From Candidatus Zipacnadia bacterium (GTDB lineage Bacteria > Armatimonadota > Zipacnadia > Zipacnadales > UBA5352): 5,707 nucleotides of DNA. Position numbers and translations under genes: made by a program. The stretch's first letter is position 1. Every line of letters starts with the position of its first letter. Positions 1 to 4,957 of the stretch are shown here, in pieces. Below the pieces are notes generated by a model that saw only the letters and a program-made list of their open reading frames with translations, was not told the DNA's origin and searched no databases. The stretch is from contig JALGUI010000178.1 of assembly GCA_029820915.1 (NCBI GenBank), positions 1 to 5,707 of the forward strand, given 5' to 3'.

Positions 1-978
1 GGCGGCAAGTACGGGCAGCCCACCACGCCGGAGATGACCGCCCACATCGACGCGTCACCGTGGCGGGACTCGTGCCTGCGCAATGCCGAAGGCAACGTGC
101 TGCTCGACTGCTGGTACGTGCAGCACTACGCCGACCCGCCCGCGCTCAACCTGATGGTCTACCCGGAGATCGGCAACCATCGCCACGCCGATGCTCTGGA
201 GCAGTTCACGTGGCTGCTCGACGAGGTGGGGTTCGACGGCCTCTACATCGACCAGTTCAGCCTGGCCTGGAGCAGCGGCAGCACCCGCTACACAGGCGAG
301 CGCTGGGATGGTCGGACAGTGCGGCTCGACGCGGCGGGTCGCGTGGCGGAGATGCCCGGAGACCTGGGGCTGATCAGCGCGGAGGCCCGGCGGGAGTGGG
401 TGGAGCTCGTCCTCGACCGGGGCAAGACCGTGGTCTGCAACACGCACCCGGCAGTCGCCGAGCTGCAGAGCCTGCGCAGCTTCCGGTTCATGGAGACGCA
501 GGGGTACGATCCCCTCGCCGGCGACGGGCCTCCGCCGGGCCGCTACACCATGGCCAAGGGGCACCTGCACTCGCCCATCGCGCTCGGGCACAACTTCCCG
601 TCGTCGGCGGGCGCGGACTTCTTCATGCGCTCGCTCATCGCCCATCTGCGCTTCGGCCTGCTCTACTACTGCTACGGCACGTGGTTCCCCGCCGACGGCG
701 AGCGCGGCGGGGAGTACGGGCCGCTCCCACACATGTTCCCCTTCACGCCGGTGGAGCTGCACGAGGGCTGGCTGCTTGGCGAGGAGCGGCTGATCACCTG
801 TCTGTCGGGGACCTACACATGGCCGGGCGAGGGAGCACCGCGCGTGCTTTACTTCGACGAGCGCGGCCGCGAGCGCCCGCGCGAGGCCGCCATCACCCCG
901 GCCGATGGCGGCCACGAGGTCACGATCGCGCTGCGCGACTGGTGGGAGGTCGCGGTGATCCTGCCGCCGGAGGGCTAG
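1..978 (+). CDS. C-terminal part of a putative (beta/alpha)-barrel glycoside hydrolase-like protein (5' end outside window)
   Basis: The frame is open from base 1 with no start or upstream stop, so this is the last 325 codons of a longer gene; the ATG at 34 is internal and has no reason to be the start. The protein is rich in aromatic residues. Around codons 77-86 it carries the strand motif GFDGLYIDQF, a hydrophobic strand ending in Asp (codon 84). This is the usual look of a catalytic strand in TIM-barrel glycosidases of the alpha-galactosidase/alpha-glucosidase kind. A second acidic site lies in FMETQGYD (Glu at codon 165), and the intervening VVCNTHP looks like another barrel strand. The last ~50 residues (RVLYFDERG..., VTIALRDWWEVAVILPP) resemble a small C-terminal beta-sandwich, common after such barrels. 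The barrel reading is inferred from motif style; I cannot name the family or substrate, and the catalytic role of Asp84/Glu165 is a guess. Localisation cannot be judged because the N-terminus is missing. Confidence 0.6.
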   Translation, partial: GGKYGQPTTPEMTAHIDASPWRDSCLRNAEGNVLLDCWYVQHYADPPALNLMVYPEIGNHRHADALEQFTWLLDEVGFDGLYIDQFSLAWSSGSTRYTGERWDGRTVRLDAAGRVAEMPGDLGLISAEARREWVELVLDRGKTVVCNTHPAVAELQSLRSFRFMETQGYDPLAGDGPPPGRYTMAKGHLHSPIALGHNFPSSAGADFFMRSLIAHLRFGLLYYCYGTWFPADGERGGEYGPLPHMFPFTPVELHEGWLLGEERLITCLSGTYTWPGEGAPRVLYFDERGRERPREAAITPADGGHEVTIALRDWWEVAVILPPEG

Positions 979-1027
979 TGCTTGCTGGCGGGAGTTCGTG
1001 TGCGGTGATCTGTGTCCAACGGGGTGT

Positions 1028-1109
1028 GCAGGCGAGGGCGCCCGCACTACGATTGGGGTGTCTGTTCCCTCTCGGCGCAGCGATCCGTACGAAGGGCGCC
1101 CTCGCCTGT
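1028..1109. repeat. REP/BIME-like inverted hairpin pair with a perfect 14-bp arm
   Basis: AGGCGAGGGCGCCC at 1030-1043 is the exact reverse complement of GGGCGCCCTCGCCT at 1094-1107; C1029-G1108 and a G-T wobble extend the outer end, and CTAC G / C GTA at 1048-1051 and 1086-1089 also pair. Each arm contains its own small hairpin, GGCG-CCCT-CGCC (1095-1106 on plus; mirrored on minus at 1031-1042). On its own strand each arm is preceded by a GTA tetranucleotide: GTAC (1087-1090) on plus, GTAG (1047-1050 read on minus). Two such units in inverted orientation around a spacer of about 36-50 bases is the BIME arrangement. The region could also fold into one long stem in RNA. Confidence 0.7.
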
Positions 1110-1210
1110 CGAAGCCGTTAGCACGCGCTTTTCTGCAGGTAAGCACTGGTGCCTGGCGCAGAGAGGCGCACCGTCAGGCGGCACGCTCAGGAGACCGAGT
1201 CGGGGCGAGG

Positions 1211-1277
1211 CGGGCCGGAAGCCCGATCTACCACCATGACAGGCCTTCTCTTCTTGTAGGACGGGCTTCCAGCCCGT
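1211..1277. repeat. REP/BIME-like inverted hairpin pair, first copy
   Basis: The right unit on plus is GTAGG (1256-1260), then ACGGGC-TTCCA-GCCCGT (1261-1277), a perfect 6-bp stem with a 5-base loop. The left unit is on minus: GTAGAT (1226-1231 read in reverse), then CGGGC-TTCCG-GCCCG (1225 down to 1211), a perfect 5-bp stem. The two units are near reverse complements (18 of 21 positions over 1211-1231 versus 1256-1276), separated by a 24-base spacer that contains the palindrome AGGCCT. The GTAG tetranucleotides point inward. This is the clearest REP-like pair in the window. Confidence 0.75.
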
Positions 1278-1430
1278 CACCTGCTCCCGCTCCCGCCACG
1301 CCCTGCATGGGCGAATGCGTCGAGCTCAAAGCCCGATCTACGACCATGACAGGCCTTCTCTTCTTGTAGGACGGGCTTCCAGCCCGTCACCTGCTCCCGC
1401 TCCCGCCACGCCCTGGATCGGCGAGCGCGT
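1221..1430. repeat. 110-bp tandem duplication (two copies)
   Basis: Bases 1221-1320 and 1331-1430 align without gaps at 95 of 100 positions; a core of 73 bases (1233-1305 and 1343-1415) is identical. The last 10 bases of the 110-bp period (1321-1330 versus 1431-1440) do not match. Each copy carries the GTAGG hairpin plus a shared downstream segment (1278-1305, 1388-1415). The unit size, only two copies and the lack of regular spacers argue for a local duplication of a REP-like pair, not CRISPR. Near-identity of the core suggests a recent duplication or ongoing conversion. Confidence 0.9.
1321..1387. repeat. REP/BIME-like inverted hairpin pair, second copy, left arm decayed
   Basis: The right unit GTAGG ACGGGC-TTCCA-GCCCGT (1366-1387) is identical to that of the first copy. 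The left unit on minus, GTAGAT then CGGGC-TTTGA-GCTCG (1341 down to 1321), keeps four Watson-Crick pairs plus one G-T wobble. Its outer half diverges from the first copy, because the junction of the 110-bp duplication falls inside this arm. Confidence 0.65.
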
Positions 1431-1444
1431 CGGGGGGCCGGGCT

Positions 1445-1460
1445 GCCGTTGCGCCGTTGC
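1445..1460. repeat. Tandem octamer, two copies
   Basis: GCCGTTGC occurs twice in direct succession (1445-1452, 1453-1460). It is short and could be chance in GC-rich sequence; it is listed because it sits between the tandem duplication and the next hairpins. Confidence 0.4.
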
Positions 1461-1514
1461 GCTCCACGCCGTGTGCCGCTGACGCCCTCGTCGGCGGAAT
1501 GCCGGTGCCATGCC

Positions 1515-1537
1515 GTGGGACGGGCGCTCCTGCCCGT
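1515..1537 (+). repeat. REP-like single hairpin with GTGG foot
   Basis: GTGGG (1515-1519) is followed by ACGGGC-GCTCCT-GCCCGT (1520-1537), a perfect 6-bp stem with a 6-base loop. The arms are the same as in the 1261-1277 hairpin but the loop differs, so this is a diverged member of the same family on the same strand. No inverted partner is seen close by. Confidence 0.6.
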
Positions 1538-1564
1538 GGGCCGTGGGCAGGTCAGCGGACGCCG

Positions 1565-1587
1565 GTACGACGCCCGGGCGGGGCGTC
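1565..1587 (+). repeat. REP-like single hairpin with GTAC foot
   Basis: GTAC (1565-1568) is followed by GACGCCC-GGGCG-GGGCGTC (1569-1587), a perfect 7-bp stem with a 5-base loop. The arm sequence differs from the preceding hairpin, yet the tetranucleotide foot, stem length and loop length are kept. It lies 27 bases after the previous unit in direct orientation. Confidence 0.5.
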
Positions 1588-1607
1588 GGGGAGCGCCTCA
1601 GTCCCGC

Positions 1608-1622
1608 GGTGGCTCCGCCACC
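1608..1622 (-). terminator. Hairpin directly after the minus-strand stop codon; possible terminator
   Basis: GGTGGC-TCC-GCCACC is a perfect 6-bp stem with a 3-base loop, ending one base beyond the stop codon of the minus-strand gene. On the minus strand no T-run follows, so it is not a classical intrinsic terminator. It could stabilise the 3' end of the transcript or be another palindrome of this repeat-rich gap. Confidence 0.3.
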
Positions 1623-1623
1623 A

Positions 1624-3105
1624 TCACTGGCTCTTCGTCCACGCCGGGCCGCCCACCGAGGAGAAGCGGAACATCGTCAGGTCATCCCAGCTCTCGTTGC
1701 GGGACGCCGCGCAGGCCTCGAAGGCGAACACCGTGTTGCTCACCCGCCCGCCCCACGCCCGGTCGCACAGCAGCAGCGCGGCGCCCGTCAGCGGATCGAT
1801 GCCGCCGCCTGCGGCCGCCGGGACGCGATCGCCCGCCGCCTCGCGCAACGCCGCCAGCGTGTCGGCGAAGACCGACCACACGCGATCCACCGACCCCGGC
1901 ATGCGCGCCAGGATCGCCGCGACGGCGGGCCGGCAGTCGGCCCCCACCTCGTCATCGCCGGCGTCAGGCAGCCGGTCGTGCAGCGCCAGCAGACGGTCGG
2001 TCATGTGCTCGTAGGGCGAGATGGCCTCCAGCAGACGTGCTCCGTCGCGGCGTAGTTGCGGGTAGAGGCCGGACTGCGCCAGGATGCTGGCCGCGGCGGC
2101 CCGGCCGCGCCCGCCGCGGAACAGGCGCTCGGATATCTCGCGGAAGATGCGCTCGACACGGCTAACGATCTCGGTTGGCCCGCCCCGCCCCACGCTCAGC
2201 CGCGCCGCGTACGGGTAGGTGGCGGACGACATTGACCAGCCCACCGTTACCAGCCGCTTCCACATCTCGTACACGCGCCGCGGGCGATCCCGTGGGAAGC
2301 CGTGCACCATCAGTAGTGCGCCCGCCCAGAGTGTCTCGCGCTCGCGCGAGAAGCCCAGCTCCCGCAGGCGCTCCTGATACTCGCGCGCACGCTCCTCCGC
2401 GTCCAGCGGCTCCTCGCCGGGCCGACACGCCCGTGCGATCAGCGCCGCAATCAGCAGGCGGTCGGCGGGGCAGTCGCGGTAGCGGCGCCGCCATTCGTCG
2501 AAGACCGCGACGCACCGCGCCAGGCACTCGTCGCGGTCGGGCTCGCCGGCATCGCAGATGACCGCCGACGCGGTCGCCAGCAGCGGCGGCGGGTAGGCCA
2601 CGCGCCACGAGCGCAGGAGCCGCGCGTACAGGTCCATGCAGGTCGCCGCCTCATCCACCGCCGCCTCGGGCCGGATGTGCTCGTCGAACCGTTCCGAGTA
2701 TGCCCAGGCGTACAGGCGATTAGTGCCCTCGACGGTGAGCGTGGCGCGGCGACCGTCCGCCAGCTTCACGTAGTCGTGGAGCCGATCACGCGCCAGGCCG
2801 GCGGCATGAAGGTACCGGCGCAGCTCCCAGGCCTCACCGTGCAGCTCGGGAAGCCGCCTGCCTGTCTCCTCGATGCGCTCCCGCCGCTTGCGCCGGTGCC
2901 AGGGCCACGTGAACTGGGTGCGAAGCTCGTGGCGTTCGGCCTCGAGTGCGTCGATGCGCTCGCGCAAGGACGAGTGGCGCGCCAGTGAGCCGTACGCGTG
3001 CTTACCGACGACGCGCACCAGCCCCGAACGGGCCAGTTCGTCGGCGACCTCCGGCGCCACCGTCTCGCCCCGGTGCAGGTCGAAGAGGGCCAGGCCCTCC
3101 GCCAT
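1624..3105 (-). CDS. Hypothetical helical protein, 493 residues
   Basis: I do not recognise this family. The start is ATG at 3105 (minus), preceded by GGGGGAG five bases upstream; the frame stays open to 3189, but the extension runs into a GC hairpin and reads as low-complexity Arg/Gly/Pro. The protein begins MAEGLALFDLHRGETVAPE. It has a charged, probably coiled-coil stretch at residues ~46-105, including the basic patch HRRKRRER (70-77), and then a long run of amphipathic helices to residue ~425. These include EDLxx-like repeats of 30-50 residues (for example ETLWAGALLMVHGF at 257-270, then YEMWKRLVTVGWSMSSATYPYAARLSV at 279-305), as in an alpha-solenoid. The C-terminal ~65 residues contain a Gly/Ala-rich turn and NTVFAFEACAASRNESWDD. 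No signal peptide or membrane segment is visible, so it is probably cytosolic. Cys residues are scattered, not in a metal motif. It is convergent with the barrel gene and divergent from the operon at 3315. Codon use matches the neighbours, with strong G/C at third positions, which supports a real gene. Confidence 0.75.
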   Translation of the reverse strand: MAEGLALFDLHRGETVAPEVADELARSGLVRVVGKHAYGSLARHSSLRERIDALEAERHELRTQFTWPWHRRKRRERIEETGRRLPELHGEAWELRRYLHAAGLARDRLHDYVKLADGRRATLTVEGTNRLYAWAYSERFDEHIRPEAAVDEAATCMDLYARLLRSWRVAYPPPLLATASAVICDAGEPDRDECLARCVAVFDEWRRRYRDCPADRLLIAALIARACRPGEEPLDAEERAREYQERLRELGFSRERETLWAGALLMVHGFPRDRPRRVYEMWKRLVTVGWSMSSATYPYAARLSVGRGGPTEIVSRVERIFREISERLFRGGRGRAAAASILAQSGLYPQLRRDGARLLEAISPYEHMTDRLLALHDRLPDAGDDEVGADCRPAVAAILARMPGSVDRVWSVFADTLAALREAAGDRVPAAAGGGIDPLTGAALLLCDRAWGGRVSNTVFAFEACAASRNESWDDLTMFRFSSVGGPAWTKSQ

Positions 3106-3229
3106 TCTCTCTCCCCCGCGTCCGCATGCTCGCGCAGCACGGGGTCGGTTCACCGGGCCGGGCCGCCGTCCCTCCAGCGCGGAGGGCAACCCGCCGTCGA
3201 GGTCGAAACTGTGTGCGTACTATCATCCG
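3106..3229. promoter_or_regulatory. Divergent intergenic region, probable promoter area
   Basis: Two divergent genes begin on either side of the 3106-3314 gap, so promoters for both are expected here. I see no convincing -35/-10 pair. TACTAT at 3218-3223 is a weak -10 candidate for the plus-strand operon; if real, the hairpin pair at 3230-3293 would lie in the 5' leader. A perfect hairpin CCCTCC-AGCGC-GGAGGG lies at 3170-3186; it lacks a GTRG foot, so it is not clearly in the REP-like family. The ATC-rich stretch TATCATCCGCTATCG (3221-3235) contains the near direct repeat TATCA/TATCG. Confidence 0.35.
3111..3117 (-). promoter_or_regulatory. Ribosome binding site of the helical-protein gene
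   Basis: Read on minus, GGGGGAG is followed by AGAGA and ATG (3105-3103). This purine-rich Shine-Dalgarno sequence, five bases from the ATG, decides the start in favour of 3105 over the upstream TTG at 3189. Confidence 0.7.
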
Positions 3230-3293
3230 CTATCGTGGCGCAGGCCCCCGGCCTGCGACCGTCGTGGCGGGCACAGGGCCCGCTCTACGATAG
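3230..3293. repeat. REP/BIME-like inverted hairpin pair bounded by CTATCGT/ACGATAG
   Basis: The outer ends CTATCGT (3230-3236) and ACGATAG (3287-3293) are perfect 7-bp inverted repeats. Inside, on plus, GTGG (3235-3238) precedes CGCAGGC-CCCCG-GCCTGCG (3239-3257), a perfect 7-bp stem. On minus, GTAGA (3288-3284) precedes GCGGGC-CCTGT-GCCCGC (3283-3267), a perfect 6-bp stem. Both loops are 5 bases. The two units start with the shared word CTATCGTRG and face each other, the opposite of the pairs at 1028-1387, where the feet point inward. The element ends 7 bases before the Shine-Dalgarno of the next gene, and its last three bases, TAG, form the in-frame stop that sets the upstream limit of that gene. 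Confidence 0.75.
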
Positions 3294-3300
3294 ACGGCCA

Positions 3301-3305
3301 GGGAG
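3301..3305 (+). promoter_or_regulatory. Ribosome binding site of the duplicated-domain gene
   Basis: GGGAG lies nine bases before ATG 3315. An in-frame TAG at 3291-3293 excludes any start further upstream, so the start is secure. Confidence 0.7.
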
Positions 3306-3314
3306 ACTGCCATC

Positions 3315-4952
3315 ATGCTGCCGTGGCTGCTTGCCGCCGTGCTGGGCGCGGGAGGCCCGCAGGGGGAACTCACCGTCCAGACCGACGCCTTCACCGCGAC
3401 GATGACGTCCCGGGGGGACTGGACGCTCAGGACGCTCGAGTACCATGGCGCTCCCATCCTGACCGACGCCGGCGGAGAGGGGGCCGTCATCTTCCCCAGG
3501 GGCGGAGGCTGGCTGGGCGGCGGCATGGCCCCCGACGGCGAGCAGGTGCACTCGCTCGCCATCGATGGTGCTGCCGTGGAGGACCTGCCGCCCGGCCCGC
3601 TGGGCGAGGGCGCAGTCATCGAGAAGGCCTCCAACCTCGCCGGCATCGAGCAGACCGCCGTCACGCGCTTCGAGGGCGACCTGATCGTGCAGGAGCACAC
3701 CTTCACGTTCGCTGAGGACCAGGACCTGAAGAGCTTCTACCCGTTTATCTACTCCTTCTCGACCGAGTTCACGCAGTGGATGGCGGAATCCCAGACCGGG
3801 CAGGAGTCCTCGGGCGAGTTCATCGGCGACGGCGGCCACCCGGTGGTCACGCCGGTCTCCTGGGTTGCCCTCTACAACGCCGGCGCGAGCGTGGCCGTCA
3901 TCGCCTACCACCAGAGGCCGACGGGGGGCTCGACGTCTCTGTGGGACGCCGCCGGGTACCGCAAGTTCTACGTCCGGCCCATGTCCGGACAGATCGCGGC
4001 CGGCACCGAGGTCTCCGGGACGCTCGTGCTCAAGTGCTTCGCGGCCGACGCCGACGACTGGCAGGAGGCCGCGCGCCGGGAGGTCGCCGCCTTGCAGCAG
4101 CAGTTCCCCGCCGAAGAGGCCGAGGCCCAGCCCAACCAGCTCTACGACGAGGGGGTGCCCGAGCAGGGCATGATGACCGTGCAGACCGAGCACCTGCGGG
4201 CGATCTTCGAGGCCCCGAGCGCGTGGACGCTCGACGAGATCTGGTACGATGGCATCAAGCTCGCCGGGCCTACCGGGCACTACGGCACCGTGCTCGTCCC
4301 CGCGGGTGGCGCGTGGATCGGCACCGGCCACACCGAGGGCGGGCGCGAGGTCGTGCATTCGCTGCAGATGACCGTGGACGGCGCGGAGCAGCCGGTGCAG
4401 GTGGGCGCGACCATCGAGGGCGGCGAGGTCACGCTGGTCAAGCGCTCGACCATCCACCTCTTCGACGCCACGCACACCGTCACGGTGCTGGGCGACGAGA
4501 TCGTTGAACGCGCACAGCTCACCGCCACGGAAGACCACGTGCTGTCGCTGATGTACCTCTTCATGCACTGCATCGAGCCCGCCACCACGCGCTGGGTGGC
4601 CGAGACGCCCGACGGCGAGATCGTCGAGGGGACCTTCGAGAGCGACAAGGACATGGAGCTGGAGCGGGACGCGCGCTGGGCGGCCGAGTGGTTCCCGGAG
4701 CACAACATCGCGGTCGTGATGTACCTGACGCGCATCCCCGAGCCAGATACCAGCAGGGTCATGATGTGGGACCAGGAACGCTACCACAAGTTCTACGTCC
4801 AGCACAGCAGGAGCCTGTCGGTGTCCGAGGGCGACGAGCTGGACTTCACGCTGGTGTTCAGGGTCGTCCCCAACGAGACCGGCGACTGGTCGGCGGTGAA
4901 GGCGGCCGCGGCGGATCTGGCCGAGCGCTACCCGCCGGTGGACGCGGAGTGA
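3315..4952 (+). CDS. Probably exported beta-rich protein with two tandem copies of one domain, 545 residues
   Basis: The start is fixed by GGGAG at 3301 and an in-frame stop at 3291. Residues 1-17 (MLPWLLAAVLGAGGPQG) look like a short signal peptide, though without the usual basic residues. The rest is two homologous halves, ~19-259 and ~287-541, joined by an acidic linker (PAEEAEAQPNQLYDEG). Matching landmarks are TVQT (20-23 and 288-291), WTL (36-38 and 304-306), GGxW followed by G (64-68 and 331-336), VHSL (78-81 and 347-350), QWMAE/RWVAE, WDxxxYxKFYV (210-220 and 485-495), and a closing DDWQEA/GDWSAV helix. Alternating hydrophobic strands throughout suggest a beta-supersandwich such as the galactose-mutarotase-like fold used by carbohydrate-active proteins; this is inference, and I recognise no named family. 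The repeated WD...KFYV block probably marks a conserved binding or structural site. No catalytic motif can be assigned. It is the first gene of an operon with the dehydrogenase-like gene 5 bases downstream. Confidence 0.8.
   Translation: MLPWLLAAVLGAGGPQGELTVQTDAFTATMTSRGDWTLRTLEYHGAPILTDAGGEGAVIFPRGGGWLGGGMAPDGEQVHSLAIDGAAVEDLPPGPLGEGAVIEKASNLAGIEQTAVTRFEGDLIVQEHTFTFAEDQDLKSFYPFIYSFSTEFTQWMAESQTGQESSGEFIGDGGHPVVTPVSWVALYNAGASVAVIAYHQRPTGGSTSLWDAAGYRKFYVRPMSGQIAAGTEVSGTLVLKCFAADADDWQEAARREVAALQQQFPAEEAEAQPNQLYDEGVPEQGMMTVQTEHLRAIFEAPSAWTLDEIWYDGIKLAGPTGHYGTVLVPAGGAWIGTGHTEGGREVVHSLQMTVDGAEQPVQVGATIEGGEVTLVKRSTIHLFDATHTVTVLGDEIVERAQLTATEDHVLSLMYLFMHCIEPATTRWVAETPDGEIVEGTFESDKDMELERDARWAAEWFPEHNIAVVMYLTRIPEPDTSRVMMWDQERYHKFYVQHSRSLSVSEGDELDFTLVFRVVPNETGDWSAVKAAAADLAERYPPVDAE
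4946..4949 (+). promoter_or_regulatory. Ribosome binding site of the opine dehydrogenase-like gene, inside the preceding gene's end
   Basis: GGAG overlaps the last codons of the upstream gene and stands eight bases before ATG 4958. It supports both the chosen start and translational coupling between the two genes. Confidence 0.65.
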
Positions 4953-4957
4953 CGCGC

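Larger units (their letters stand above)
979..1623. other. Repeat-rich intergenic gap between convergent genes
   Basis: This 645-bp stretch lies between the stop codons of the barrel gene and the minus-strand helical gene. I find no convincing gene: the open frames here run through the repeats, lack a good ribosome binding site, and show low-complexity translations rich in Arg, Pro, Ser and Gly. It holds an inverted hairpin pair (1028-1109), a 110-bp tandem duplication (1221-1430) with an inverted hairpin pair in each copy, two single hairpins (1515-1537, 1565-1587), a small tandem octamer (1445-1460) and a hairpin right behind the minus-strand stop (1608-1622). No tRNA or rRNA is recognisable. 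Confidence 0.75.

Noticed and set aside
55..1146. 363-codon open frame on minus and 353-codon frame on plus over the first gene
   Set aside because: Both run past the real stop into the repeats and read as Arg/Ala/Pro-rich low-complexity sequence. The frame ending at 978 has ordered hydrophobic strands and a glycosidase-like motif.
998..1369. Small open frames across the repeats at 998-1369 (both strands)
   Set aside because: They are built from the hairpin repeats themselves (peptides such as TGWKPVLQ and VGRASSPSP), lack ribosome binding sites, and match the kind of spurious peptide often predicted from dispersed palindromes.
1221..1430. CRISPR array
   Set aside because: Only two units of 100-110 bp with no 30-40-bp spacers between short repeats; it is a tandem duplication.
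979..1623. tRNA or other structured RNA gene in the gap
   Set aside because: No cloverleaf, T-loop GGTTCRA motif or CCA end; the paired segments are explained by the hairpin repeats.
3106..3189. N-terminal extension of the helical protein to a TTG at 3189
   Set aside because: The extension reads as Arg/Gly/Pro-rich low complexity through a hairpin, and the ATG at 3105 has a strong Shine-Dalgarno five bases away.
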